The position numbers and the translations under genes were made by a program. Positions 36,040 to 45,346 of a DNA stretch of 64,000 bases are shown here, piece after piece. Where the stretch lies: contig CAJYPK010000024.1 of the NCBI GenBank assembly GCA_913776615.1, positions 118,490 through 182,489 of the forward strand, given 5' to 3'. How positions within the stretch are numbered: position 1 is the first letter of the stretch; each line of letters begins with the position of its first letter. Under the pieces are notes generated by a model. That model was not told the origin of the DNA. It did not search any database and was given only the letters and a program-made list of their open reading frames with translations. This DNA is from an uncultured Hymenobacter sp. (GTDB lineage: Bacteria; Bacteroidota; Bacteroidia; Cytophagales; Hymenobacteraceae).

Positions 36040-38115
36040 ATGAGCAATTCCCAAGTATCGATTGACGAACTGAGCGTCAACACCATCCGCCTGCTGTCGG
36101 TCGACATGGTTCAGAAGGCCAACTCGGGCCACCCCGGCCTCCCGCTGGGAGCCGCCCCGATGGCCTACGTGCTGTTTTCGCGCTTTCTGCGCTTCAATCC
36201 GCAAGACCCCAAGTGGCCCAACCGCGACCGGTTCATTCTGTCGGCTGGCCACGGCTCGGCACTGCTCTACAGCTTGTTGCACCTCTACGGCTACGACCTG
36301 AGCCTGGAAGATTTGAAAAACTTCCGCCAGATGGATTCCAAAACCCCGGGCCACCCCGAGTCGCACATCACGCCCGGCGTGGAAGTGACCACCGGCCCGC
36401 TGGGCCAAGGCTTTGCCAACGGCCTGGGCATGGCGATGGGCGAAGAGTTTTTGGCGGCGACCTATAATAAAGAGGGCCACGCCCCGGTGCAGGACCACTA
36501 CACCTACTCCATCGTGAGCGACGGCGACCTGATGGAAGGGATCGCCTCGGAGGCGGCTTCGCTGGCCGGCCACTTGCAGCTGGGCAAGATGATTTATCTC
36601 TACGATGATAACAACATCTCGCTCGACGGCCCCACCAGCCTGACGTACACCGAGAACCCGATGAAGCGGTTCGAGGCCTACGGCTGGCACACGCAGATCG
36701 TAGAGGACGGCAACAGCCTCGACGAGATTGAGGCCGCCATCAAGGCTGCTCAGCTCGTGAAGGATAAGCCCTCGATTATCGCGGTGCGGACCATCATCGG
36801 CTTCGGCTCGCCGCTGGCCGGCACCAATAAGTCGCACGGCTCGCCGCTGGGTCCCGACAACGTGAAAGTTACCAAGGAGTTCTACGGCTTCGACCCCGAG
36901 AAGTCGTTCCAGGTGCCCCAGGAGGTGTACGAGCACCTGCGCCAGCCCGGCCAGAAAGGGGCCGAGCTGCAAAAGCAATGGGACGCCGACTTCGCGAAGT
37001 ACGCCGAGCAGTTTGCCGACGAGGCCAATATGTTCAAGCTGTCGTTCGACGGCAAGCTGCCCGAAGGCTGGGACGCCAACCTGCCCGTGTACACGCCCGC
37101 CGATGGCGAGCTGGCTACCCGCCAGGCCAGCGGTAAGGCCCTGACGGCCATCAAGAAAACTGTGCCCTTCCTGTTTGGTGGCTCGGCCGACCTGGCCAGC
37201 TCCAACGAGATGGACAAATCGGGTAGCGACAGCTTCCAGCCCGGCCACTACCAGAACAGCAACGTGTGGTGGGGTGTGCGCGAGCACGCCATGGGCGCGG
37301 CCATGAACGGCATCGCCCACCACGGCGGCCTGCGTACCTACGGCGGTACCTTCTTGACCTTCAGCGACTACATGCGCGCGGCCATCCGCCTCACGGCCCT
37401 GGCCGAGAGCACGGCTACGTTCGTCTTCACCCACGATAGCATCGGCCTGGGCGAAGACGGCCCCACCCACCAGCCGGTCGAGCAGGTGCTGGCCTTGCGC
37501 TCCATCCCCAACATCGTGGTGTTGCGCCCCGCCGACGCCAACGAAAGCACCGAAGCCTGGCGCATCGCCATGACCACGCCCAAGTCGCCGGTCGTGCTCG
37601 TGTTCTCGCGCCAGAAACTGCCGATTCTCGACCAGAGCAAGCTTGGCTCGGCCCGCGAGGGCGTGCGCAAGGGTGCCTACATTCTGAGCGAAGCCCAGGG
37701 CGGCGAGCCCAAGCTCATCCTCATCGCTACCGGCTCGGAAGTGGCCCTGGCCATGAAGGCCCAGGTAGAGCTGGAAAAAGCCGGTACGCCCACCCGCGTA
37801 GTGAGCATGCCGAGCTGGGAGCTGTTTGAGCACCAGGATAAAGCCTACCGCGAGCAGGTGTTGCCGAAGGCCATCAAGAAGCGCCTGGCCATCGAGGCCG
37901 GCTCGCCCATTGGCTGGCACAAGTACACCACCGACGAGGGCGGCATTATCGCCATGAACCGCTTCGGCGAATCGGCCCCGGCCGAGGAGCTGTTCGAGAA
38001 ATTCGGCTTCACGGTGGAGAACGTGGTGAAGCGCGCCCAGGGCGTGCTCGCCGGCCACCCCGAAGACGAAGGCCAGGAAGAAGAGAAAAAGCAAGTAGTA
38101 GCCGAGGGCAACTAA
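36040..38115 (+). CDS. tkt: Transketolase
   Basis: Cytosolic TPP enzyme of 691 residues linking xylulose 5-phosphate to glycolysis. ATG 36040 fits the family start ('[20 protein letters not shown]'); the frame upstream overlaps xylA. TPP motif '[17 protein letters not shown]'; active-site stretches '[18 protein letters not shown]', '[18 protein letters not shown]' and '[17 protein letters not shown]'. The last 20 residues are an acidic/lysine tail ('[17 protein letters not shown]') beyond the usual end. Its place after xylAB suggests a copy devoted to pentose use, though it may be the only one. Confidence 0.95.
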   Translation: MSNSQVSIDELSVNTIRLLSVDMVQKANSGHPGLPLGAAPMAYVLFSRFLRFNPQDPKWPNRDRFILSAGHGSALLYSLLHLYGYDLSLEDLKNFRQMDSKTPGHPESHITPGVEVTTGPLGQGFANGLGMAMGEEFLAATYNKEGHAPVQDHYTYSIVSDGDLMEGIASEAASLAGHLQLGKMIYLYDDNNISLDGPTSLTYTENPMKRFEAYGWHTQIVEDGNSLDEIEAAIKAAQLVKDKPSIIAVRTIIGFGSPLAGTNKSHGSPLGPDNVKVTKEFYGFDPEKSFQVPQEVYEHLRQPGQKGAELQKQWDADFAKYAEQFADEANMFKLSFDGKLPEGWDANLPVYTPADGELATRQASGKALTAIKKTVPFLFGGSADLASSNEMDKSGSDSFQPGHYQNSNVWWGVREHAMGAAMNGIAHHGGLRTYGGTFLTFSDYMRAAIRLTALAESTATFVFTHDSIGLGEDGPTHQPVEQVLALRSIPNIVVLRPADANESTEAWRIAMTTPKSPVVLVFSRQKLPILDQSKLGSAREGVRKGAYILSEAQGGEPKLILIATGSEVALAMKAQVELEKAGTPTRVVSMPSWELFEHQDKAYREQVLPKAIKKRLAIEAGSPIGWHKYTTDEGGIIAMNRFGESAPAEELFEKFGFTVENVVKRAQGVLAGHPEDEGQEEEKKQVVAEGN

Positions 38116-38122
38116 GCGGCGC

Positions 38123-38201
38123 GTAGCGGGTGGCCGGGTAAAAGGCTGCCGCGCGTGTCGATGATGCCGCCCCGCATCCCCGATACCCGACCACCCGCTA
38201 C
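38123..38201. repeat. Imperfect inverted repeat after transketolase
   Basis: gtagcgggtggccgggta (38123-38140) and tacccgaccacccgctac (38184-38201) pair over 17 of 18 bases. This lies in the 309-base gap before GH10. The rest of the gap (38202-38424) turns AT-rich near its end; no exact -7 box was found, only atttttattttttg (38371-38384), one base off the consensus spacing. Confidence 0.6.
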
Positions 38202-38424
38202 CAACCCCGCTCGTGTCTGCAATCTCGCCTTTTCGGCGGCCGACTGGCTGCCGCCACTGGCTGGCCCTTGCCGGGCTGGCTGGTTTTACTTCCTCCACGG
38301 TTCGTTTAAGCGTGCCCGTAACTGTTTGACTTTGTGACTTTAGTGGTCATTAGGTCAGGCGGTTGCGGGCATTTTTATTTTTTGTCCATTTAAGAATCTT
38401 TTCCTTCCACAAGCATTCGGCATT

Positions 38425-39519
38425 ATGAAAAAAGCAACCTTATCTATGCTCACCCTGGCGGGCTTGCTGGGCGCGGTGGCACTGACTGCCAGCCAGCGCC
38501 CGCCCGCCGAGAAGGGCCTCAAGGACTACTACAAAAGCTACTTCCCGGTGGGCGTGGCCGTATCGCCCGCGGCCTTGAAAAACCCCGCCGAAGTGGCGCT
38601 TATCCTCCAGCAGTTCAACAGCCTGACACCGGAGAATGACATGAAGATGGGACCCATTCACCCCGAGGAAAATCGCTACAATTGGGGGCCGGCCGATGCC
38701 ATCGTGGACTTTGCCCAGGCCCACAAGCTGAAAGTGCGCGGCCACAACCTCTGCTGGCACGAGCAAACGCCCCGCTGGCTATTCAAGAACGCCGACGGCA
38801 GCCAGGTGAGTAAGGAAGTGCTGCTCAAGCGCCTGCACGACCATATCGACGCCGTAGTGAAGCGCTACAAGGGTAAAATCTACGCCTGGGACGTGGTGAA
38901 CGAGGCCATTGCCGACAACCCCAACGAATTTCTGCGCAATTCCGACTGGTACAAAATCTGCGGCGAGGACTTCATCGCTGAGGCTTTCCGCTACGCCCAC
39001 GCCGCCGACCCCAGCGCGGTGCTGTTTTACAATGACTACAACACCGAGCGGCCCGAGAAAATGGAGCGCATCTACAAGCTGCTCAAAAAGTTGAAGGATG
39101 CCAAGGTGCCCATCGACGCGGTCGGCCTGCAAGGTCACTGGTCGCTCTACGAGCCCACCGAACAGGAATTGCGCACCACCATCGAGCGCTTCGCCTCGCT
39201 GGGCCTCAAGGTGCAGGTAACCGAGCTCGACGTGTCGGTCTACCCCTGGGAAAAGGACCGCCGCGCCAAGCGCCCCGACGAGTCGGACGCCTACACGCCC
39301 GAAATGCAGGCCAAGCAAAGTGCGCAGTATAAGATGGTGTTCAAGGTCTTCCGCGACGAGGCTAAGGCCGGGCGGCTCACGGGCGTCACGTTCTGGAACA
39401 TCTCCGACCACTACTCCTGGCTGGATACCTACCCGGTGGCCGGGCGGAAAAATCACCCGCTGCTGTTCGACGAGAATTTTAAGCCCAAGCCGGCTTATTA
39501 CGAGGTGGTTAAGTTTTAA
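38425..39519 (+). CDS. GH10 endo-1,4-beta-xylanase
   Basis: Exported xylanase of 364 residues: a signal peptide (about residues 1-23) then one GH10 barrel, without carbohydrate-binding module. Acid/base E160 in 'YAWDVVNEAIAD', nucleophile E267 in 'KVQVTELDVSVYP'. Other conserved parts are 'NSLTPENDMKMGPIHPEENR', 'VRGHNLCWHEQTPRWLF' and 'VTFWNISDHYSWLDTYPV'. The compact form suggests a periplasmic enzyme acting on imported oligosaccharides. Only 6 bases separate it from GH115, so the two are co-translated. Confidence 0.95.
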   Translation: MKKATLSMLTLAGLLGAVALTASQRPPAEKGLKDYYKSYFPVGVAVSPAALKNPAEVALILQQFNSLTPENDMKMGPIHPEENRYNWGPADAIVDFAQAHKLKVRGHNLCWHEQTPRWLFKNADGSQVSKEVLLKRLHDHIDAVVKRYKGKIYAWDVVNEAIADNPNEFLRNSDWYKICGEDFIAEAFRYAHAADPSAVLFYNDYNTERPEKMERIYKLLKKLKDAKVPIDAVGLQGHWSLYEPTEQELRTTIERFASLGLKVQVTELDVSVYPWEKDRRAKRPDESDAYTPEMQAKQSAQYKMVFKVFRDEAKAGRLTGVTFWNISDHYSWLDTYPVAGRKNHPLLFDENFKPKPAYYEVVKF

Positions 39520-39525
39520 TTTCTT

Positions 39526-42111
39526 ATGAAAAACATCCTTGCCCACCTGTCGCTGACGCTGCTTTTGCTACCGGCCCCGGTAGTGGCCCAGCAGACGGCC
39601 GCCCCGCCGCTCAGCACCCATTATATCTCCGCCAAAAAATCGTCCGGCAGCTTCCCGCTGGTGGCGGGCGGCCAGGCCGCCGCGCTCTACGCCAGCGAAA
39701 GCGACTGGCCGGGCGTGCTGCGCGCCGCCCACGACGTACAGGCCGACATCAACCGCGTAACGGGCCACGAGCCGGCCTTCCGCACCGGCCAGCCGCAGGG
39801 GCAGCAGCCGGTGGTGCTCATCGGCACGGTGGGCCACAGCCCGCTGATTGACGGGCTGGTAAAATCCGGTAAGCTCGACGCGAGCGCCCTGGCTGGCCGT
39901 TGGGAAACCTTTGTAGTGCAGACTATTGCCAACCCCATGCCGGGCGTAGCCAGCGCGCTGGTGGTGGCGGGCTCCGACAAGCGCGGTACCATCTATGGCC
40001 TCTACGACTTGTCGGAGCAGATGGGCGTGTCGCCCTGGTACTGGTGGGCCGACGTGCCGGTGCCGCACCAAAGCGACCTCTACGTGGCCGCCGGCCGCCA
40101 TACCCTGGGTACGCCCAAGGTGAAGTACCGGGGCATCTTCCTCAACGACGAGGCCCCCGCGCTAACGGGCTGGGCCCGGGAGAAATTCGGCGGCATCAAT
40201 TCGAAGATGTACGAGCACGTGTTCGAGCTAATCCTCCGGTTGAAAGGGAATTACCTCTGGCCCGCCATGTGGGGCAATGCCTTCAACGACGACGATAAGC
40301 GCAGTCCCGTTTTGGCCGATGAGTACGGCGTCGTGATGGGCACCTCGCACCACGAGCCTATGCAACGCGCCCAGCAGGAGTGGAAGCGCTACGGCCACGG
40401 CCCCTGGAACTACCAGACCAACGACACGACGCTGCGCCGGTTCTGGCGCCAAGGCATTCGCAACATGGGCAGCCACGAAAGCATCGTGACGATGGCTATG
40501 CGCGGCGACGGCGACGAGCCCATGAGCGAGGGCAGCAACATTGCGCTGCTCGAAAAAATAGTGGCCGACCAGCGCCAGATTCTGGCCGAGGAAACCCACA
40601 AGCCTGCCGATCAGACGCCCCAGCTCTGGGCGCTCTACAAAGAAGTGCAGGATTACTACGACAAGGGTATGCGCGTGCCCGACGACATGACCCTGCTGCT
40701 GTGCGACGATAACTGGGGCAACCTGCGTAAGCTGCCCCGGCTCGGCGACGCGCCCCGCAAAGGCGGCTACGGTATCTATTATCACTTCGACTACGTGGGT
40801 GGCCCGCGGAGCTACCGCTGGCTGAATACCAATCCCTTGCCGCGCGTATGGGAGCAAATGCACCTGGCCTACGAGCACGGGGTAAACCAGATTTGGATCG
40901 TAAACGTGGGCGACCTCAAGCCCATGGAGCTGCCGATTTCCTTTTTCCTCGATTACGCCTGGAACCCCGACGCGCTGCCGGCCGATGGGGTCGCCGCCTA
41001 CACTCAACGCTGGGCCAGCCAGCAGTTCGGCCCCAAATACGCGGCCGATATCGCCGATATTCTGGCTAAATATGCCAAGTACAACGGTCGGCGCAAGCCG
41101 GAGCTGCTGGCTCCTAATACCTACAGCCTGGCCACCGGCGAGTGGGCCGGCGTGGTGGCTGACTACAACCAACTGCTGGCCCGCGCCGAGGCCATCAACC
41201 AGAAGCTGCCCGCCGCCGACCGCGACGCGTTCTACGAGCTGGTGCTGCACCCGGTGCAAGCCTGCGCCAACCTCAACGAGCTGTACTACACCGTGGCCCT
41301 GAACCAGGAGGCCGCCAAAACCAACCAGCCGAATACCAATGCGCTGGCCGAGAAGGCCAAGTCGCTATTTGCCAAAGATGCCGAAATAAAGCAGCGCTAC
41401 CACGCCGTGGCCGGCGGCAAATGGAACCACATGATGGACCAGATGCACATCGGCTACACTTCCTGGCACGATGAGCCCCGCGACATCATGCCCGCCGTGG
41501 TGACGCTGGCTCCCGGCGCTGCGCCGACGCCCGCCCCGGTGCCGGCTACGCCTCCCAGCGCCGCTTACGTGTCGCTGGATGCCGAGCGCTACACCCGGGC
41601 CGTCAACGCTGGCCCCATCACCTGGCAGCGCCTGCCCGACCTGGGCCGCACCGCCGGGGCCGTCACGACGATGCCCACCAACGTCGCCCCCACGGCCACG
41701 CCGGGCGGTAGCAGCCCGCACCTTGAGTATCAGATTAAGCTACCCCAGGCCGGCCCCGTGACGGTGAGCGCCTACCTGGCCCCGACGCTGGACTTTACCA
41801 ACACTACTGGCTTGCGCTACGCGGTATCCATCGACGATGAAGCGCCGCAAATCATCAACCTGCATACCGGCCTCAAGCCCGGCGAAAGTAATCTGGTGTG
41901 GGAGCGGGCCGTGGCTAACAATATCATCCTCAAGACTTCGCAGCACAACGTGGCTACTGCCGGTACGCACGTCCTCAAATTCTGGCGCGTAGATCCTGGC
42001 GTGGTACTCGAAAAACTGGTGGTGAGCCAGGGCGACGTACCCGCCAGCTACCTCGGTCCGCCGGCTACCGGCTCGGGCAAGGCGGGGCCGGGTACGCTGG
42101 GCCAACGCTAA
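39526..42111 (+). CDS. GH115 xylan alpha-1,2-glucuronidase
   Basis: Exported enzyme of 861 residues with a signal peptide (residues 1-21, 'LLLLPAPVVAQ'). GH115 removes (methyl)glucuronate from internal as well as terminal xylose units, complementing GH67. Family stretches: 'AGSDKRGTIYGLYDLSEQMG', 'SPWYWWADVPVPHQ', 'YRGIFLNDEAPALTGWAREK', 'LWPAMWGNAFNDDD', 'YGVVMGTSHHEPMQRAQQEW', 'TMAMRGDGDEPM' and 'WIVNVGDLKPMELPISFFLD'. A Pro-rich hinge (about residue 665) leads to a C-terminal beta-sandwich. It follows GH10 with a 6-base gap. Confidence 0.94.
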   Translation: MKNILAHLSLTLLLLPAPVVAQQTAAPPLSTHYISAKKSSGSFPLVAGGQAAALYASESDWPGVLRAAHDVQADINRVTGHEPAFRTGQPQGQQPVVLIGTVGHSPLIDGLVKSGKLDASALAGRWETFVVQTIANPMPGVASALVVAGSDKRGTIYGLYDLSEQMGVSPWYWWADVPVPHQSDLYVAAGRHTLGTPKVKYRGIFLNDEAPALTGWAREKFGGINSKMYEHVFELILRLKGNYLWPAMWGNAFNDDDKRSPVLADEYGVVMGTSHHEPMQRAQQEWKRYGHGPWNYQTNDTTLRRFWRQGIRNMGSHESIVTMAMRGDGDEPMSEGSNIALLEKIVADQRQILAEETHKPADQTPQLWALYKEVQDYYDKGMRVPDDMTLLLCDDNWGNLRKLPRLGDAPRKGGYGIYYHFDYVGGPRSYRWLNTNPLPRVWEQMHLAYEHGVNQIWIVNVGDLKPMELPISFFLDYAWNPDALPADGVAAYTQRWASQQFGPKYAADIADILAKYAKYNGRRKPELLAPNTYSLATGEWAGVVADYNQLLARAEAINQKLPAADRDAFYELVLHPVQACANLNELYYTVALNQEAAKTNQPNTNALAEKAKSLFAKDAEIKQRYHAVAGGKWNHMMDQMHIGYTSWHDEPRDIMPAVVTLAPGAAPTPAPVPATPPSAAYVSLDAERYTRAVNAGPITWQRLPDLGRTAGAVTTMPTNVAPTATPGGSSPHLEYQIKLPQAGPVTVSAYLAPTLDFTNTTGLRYAVSIDDEAPQIINLHTGLKPGESNLVWERAVANNIILKTSQHNVATAGTHVLKFWRVDPGVVLEKLVVSQGDVPASYLGPPATGSGKAGPGTLGQR

Positions 42112-42170
42112 ACTACCGATGGCGCGGGCCCCTGCCTCGTGCCCTTCTTAGTAAAGACTGAATAAAAATT

Positions 42171-42233
42171 CTGAACCCCACCACGCTCGTCATGCTTCGG
42201 TAAGCTCAGCATGACGAGCGTGGTGGGGTTCAG
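42171..42233. repeat. Compact inverted repeat, family A variant
   Basis: Perfect 26-bp arms at 42171-42196 and 42208-42233 (ctgaaccccaccacgctcgt... and complement), 11-base loop tcggtaagctc. The centre gtcatgcttcggtaagctca is half of a normal family A unit folded on itself. It lies between GH115 and GH3, inside an apparently single transcription unit. Confidence 0.85.
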
Positions 42234-42272
42234 AACTTCTGAACAACGTCATAATCTATTCTTTTCCCACCC

Positions 42273-44942
42273 ATGAAACCAGCGCATTTTTTACTAGCCC
42301 TGAGTCTGTTGGCTGCCCCCGGGGCCCAGCGCCCGCCCGCCCCGCACCCAGTAGCCGATTATCCTTTCCAAAATCCCGACCTGCCCCTCGACCAACGGGT
42401 AAACGACCTGGTGGGCCGGCTCACGCTGGCCGAAAAGGTATCGCAGATGCTGAACGCCTCACCGGCCATCGACCGGCTGGGCATCCCGGCCTACAACTGG
42501 TGGAACGAGGCCCTGCATGGCGTAGCCCGCACGGGCTTGAAAACCACGGTTTTCCCGCAGGCCATCGGGCTGGCGGCTACGTTTGACAAGGACGCCATGC
42601 TGACGATGGCTACCATGACCGCCGACGAGGCGCGGGCGGTGCATCAGGAGTACGTGCGGCGGGGTGAACGGGGTATCTACCAAGGCCTTACCTTCTGGAC
42701 GCCCAACATCAACATCTTCCGCGATCCGCGCTGGGGGCGGGGGCAGGAAACCTACGGCGAAGATCCTTACCTGACTGGCCAGATGGGCTCGGCGTTGGTG
42801 AAGGGCTTTCAGGGCGACGACCCGAAATATTACAAAATCACGGCCTGCGCCAAGCACTTCGCCGTGCACAGCGGGCCGGAGTCGTCGCGCCACGAATTCA
42901 ACGCAAAAATCAGCGACTACGACTTGTGGGACACGTACCTGCCGGCCTTCCGCGATTTGATAGTGGATGCCAAGGTGGCCGGCGTGATGTGCGCCTACAA
43001 CGCCTACGCCGGCCAGCCCTGCTGCGGCAGCGACGTGCTCATGACGGATATTCTCTACCGGAAATGGCAGTTTAAGGGCTACGTCACTTCCGATTGCGAC
43101 GGCATCAACGACTTCTGGCAGCACCATAAGACCGACCCCGACGCGGCCACGGCCGCCGCCAACGCCGTGCTGCACGGCACGGATATCGAGTGCGCCACGG
43201 GTAAGCTCTTTACCTACAACTCGTTGCTGGAAGCCGTGCAGAAAAAGCTCATCAGCGAGCAGCAGCTCGATACGTCGGTGAAGCGGCTCTACAAAATCCG
43301 GTTTCAGCTGGGCATGTTCGACCCCGTGGAGCGCGTGAAGTACGCCCAGATTCCGTTGAGCGTGGTGGAAAGTGCCCCGCACCAGGCCCACGCCCTGCGC
43401 ATGGCCCGCGAATCGGTAGTGTTGCTCAAGAATGAGAAAAATACCCTGCCGCTGCGCAAAGACTTGAAAAAGATTGCCGTGCTCGGCCCCAACGCCGACA
43501 ACGAAAACGTGCAGCTCGGCAACTACAACGGCTTTCCAACTACCATCGTGACGCCGCTCGCAGGCATTCGCGCCAAGGTCGGGCCGGGGACGGAAGTGGT
43601 CTACATGCAAGGGGTTGACTACGCCAGCAACACCGTGTACGAGCCGCTGGACATCAACAAGCAACTGGCCTACAATGGGCAGCCGGGCTTTCAGGCCGAG
43701 TATTTCAAAGGTGCCAATTTGGAAGGCCCAGCCGTGGCCACGCGCCAGGAGGCCCGCCTCGACCGCTACCTGGCCAACGTGAAACTGGAAATCGCGCCCG
43801 GCCTGCCGGCCGAAAACGTGTCGGCCCGCTACCGCACCACCTTCACGCCCGCCGCCACGGAAGAGCTGGCCCTGCAAATCACCGGCGACGACGGCTACCG
43901 GCTGTACGTCAACGACAAGCCAGTAATCGACGCCTGGGCCAGCCGGGGCTCCTCGACCCGGCAGTACGTGCTGCCCGTGACCAAGGGCCAGCCCCTCGAT
44001 CTGCGCCTGGAGTATGTGCAAATTGACCGCCGCAGCATTCTCAAATTTACCGGGGCGCGGGTGGTGCCCATGAACGCGGCCAACATCCTGGCTAAGGTCA
44101 AGGATGCCGACGCCATCGTGTTTGTGGGTGGCATTTCGCCCCAGCTCGAAGGCGAAGAAATGACGGTGAAAGTACCTGGCTTCAGCGGGGGCGACCGCAC
44201 CACCATCGGCCTGCCCCAGGTGCAAACCGACTTGCTCAAAGTGCTGCACAGCAGCGGCCGGCCGGTGGTGCTGGCCCTGATGTCGGGCAGCGCCCTGGCT
44301 ACCCCCTGGGAGGCCGAGCACCTGCCGGCCCTGCTCACGAGCTGGTACGGTGGGCAGTCGGCCGGTACGGCCCTGGCCGACGTGCTGTTTGGCGACTACA
44401 ACCCCGCCGGCCGCCTGCCCGTCACGTTTTACAAGTCGGAAACCCAGTTGCCGGCCTTTGACAACTACAGCATGGAAGGCCGGACGTACCGCTATTTCAC
44501 GGGCGAGCCGCTGTATCCCTTCGGCCACGGGCTCAGCTACACGACGTTTAAGTACAGTAACTTGAAAGTGCTGTCGAAGGCCATCACCGGCCAACCCATC
44601 CGGGTGAGCGTGGAGGTGCAGAACACGGGCACCCGCGCCGGCGACGAGGTAGTGCAGCTTTACGTGCGCCACCTTGGTGCGACGGGCCGGGTGGCCCGCC
44701 ACGCCCTGGAGGGCTTCCGGCGCCTCAACCTCGCGCCGGGCGCGAAGCAGACGGTGCAATTCACGCTCTCGCCGCGTCAGCTTTCGCGGCTCGATGCGCA
44801 GGCCCGCCGTGTGGAAGCGCCCGGCAAGGTGCAGCTATTCGTGGGCGGCGGCCAGCCGTTGCCGCCGGCCGTGGTAGCGGGTAAGGTGCAGCAGGCTAGT
44901 CTGCTGCTGGCCGGTGCACCGGTGGCTATTGATCAGAAGTAA
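42273..44942 (+). CDS. GH3 beta-xylosidase with PA14 insert
   Basis: Exported GH3 enzyme of 889 residues, likely releasing xylose from xylo-oligosaccharides. Signal peptide residues 1-18. The barrel has 'PAYNWWNEALHGVARTG', typical of xylosidase-type GH3, 'RDPRWGRGQETYGEDPYL', 'CAKHFAVHSGPESSRH', and nucleophile D274 in 'YVTSDCDGINDF'. The second domain carries a PA14 insert (about 455-610: 'FQAEYFKGANLEG', 'ITGDDGYRLYVNDKPV'). It ends with an Fn3-like domain ('YPFGHGLSYTTFKYSNL', 'TRAGDEVVQLYVRH'). Beta-glucosidase activity is the alternative; the locus favours xylosidase. Confidence 0.92.
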   Translation: MKPAHFLLALSLLAAPGAQRPPAPHPVADYPFQNPDLPLDQRVNDLVGRLTLAEKVSQMLNASPAIDRLGIPAYNWWNEALHGVARTGLKTTVFPQAIGLAATFDKDAMLTMATMTADEARAVHQEYVRRGERGIYQGLTFWTPNINIFRDPRWGRGQETYGEDPYLTGQMGSALVKGFQGDDPKYYKITACAKHFAVHSGPESSRHEFNAKISDYDLWDTYLPAFRDLIVDAKVAGVMCAYNAYAGQPCCGSDVLMTDILYRKWQFKGYVTSDCDGINDFWQHHKTDPDAATAAANAVLHGTDIECATGKLFTYNSLLEAVQKKLISEQQLDTSVKRLYKIRFQLGMFDPVERVKYAQIPLSVVESAPHQAHALRMARESVVLLKNEKNTLPLRKDLKKIAVLGPNADNENVQLGNYNGFPTTIVTPLAGIRAKVGPGTEVVYMQGVDYASNTVYEPLDINKQLAYNGQPGFQAEYFKGANLEGPAVATRQEARLDRYLANVKLEIAPGLPAENVSARYRTTFTPAATEELALQITGDDGYRLYVNDKPVIDAWASRGSSTRQYVLPVTKGQPLDLRLEYVQIDRRSILKFTGARVVPMNAANILAKVKDADAIVFVGGISPQLEGEEMTVKVPGFSGGDRTTIGLPQVQTDLLKVLHSSGRPVVLALMSGSALATPWEAEHLPALLTSWYGGQSAGTALADVLFGDYNPAGRLPVTFYKSETQLPAFDNYSMEGRTYRYFTGEPLYPFGHGLSYTTFKYSNLKVLSKAITGQPIRVSVEVQNTGTRAGDEVVQLYVRHLGATGRVARHALEGFRRLNLAPGAKQTVQFTLSPRQLSRLDAQARRVEAPGKVQLFVGGGQPLPPAVVAGKVQQASLLLAGAPVAIDQK

Positions 44943-44961
44943 AGTATGACTTGTGCCTGGT

Positions 44962-44984
44962 GGCACGGGGTTGTGTCCCGTGCC
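44962..44984 (+). terminator. Hairpin after GH3
   Basis: ggcacggg / cccgtgcc with a 7-base loop 19 bases after the GH3 stop, then gactgtttcg. Weak T-run, so only a possible terminator. Confidence 0.45.
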
Positions 44985-45104
44985 GACTGTTTCGCTGGCC
45001 GCCGGCCGGCACGTACGGGTAGCCAGCTTACTTGACGCCAGTCAGCGGCCGGGCCAGCGCGGATTAGGCTACCGGCCACAACAGGACCTTCTTATCCCCC
45101 GCTG

Positions 45105-45340
45105 CTATAAGAAGGCCAGAATGTCCAGCTCCTGCGCCAGCCGCTTGTTGGCGGCGCACAGGGCGCGCACCACCGGGTTCCGGGCCACTTCCACGCGGCC
45201 GACCTGGGCCAGCGGCCAGCGTGTGGAGCAGCTCGGAGCTGCTGCCCAACTCACGGGCCGCAGCTTGCGCTCTGCGGCTCTCGCCCGCCAGATGCAGGGC
45301 CTCGGCCTTGACTGCGACGAGCAAAGCAGCGCCCTATCCT
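45105..45340 (-). pseudogene. Decayed C-terminal gene fragment, unknown family
   Basis: On the minus strand about 75 codons of protein-like sequence survive in two frames: 'AEALHLAGESRRAQAAAREL' then, after a shift near 45233, 'VGRVEVARNPVVRALCAANK' with 'RLAQELDILAFL' before a TAG at 45105-45107. Alanine-rich helical character. No N-terminal part is seen; the serine hydrolase gene begins its end right next to it. The family was not recognised. The rest of the 400-base gap after GH3 shows nothing clear. Confidence 0.3.
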
Positions 45341-45346
45341 TCAGCT

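Noticed and set aside
35944..38298. 784-codon minus-strand frame opposite transketolase
   Set aside because: Shadow of a highly conserved gene with strong third-position GC; low-complexity Val/Gly/His content.
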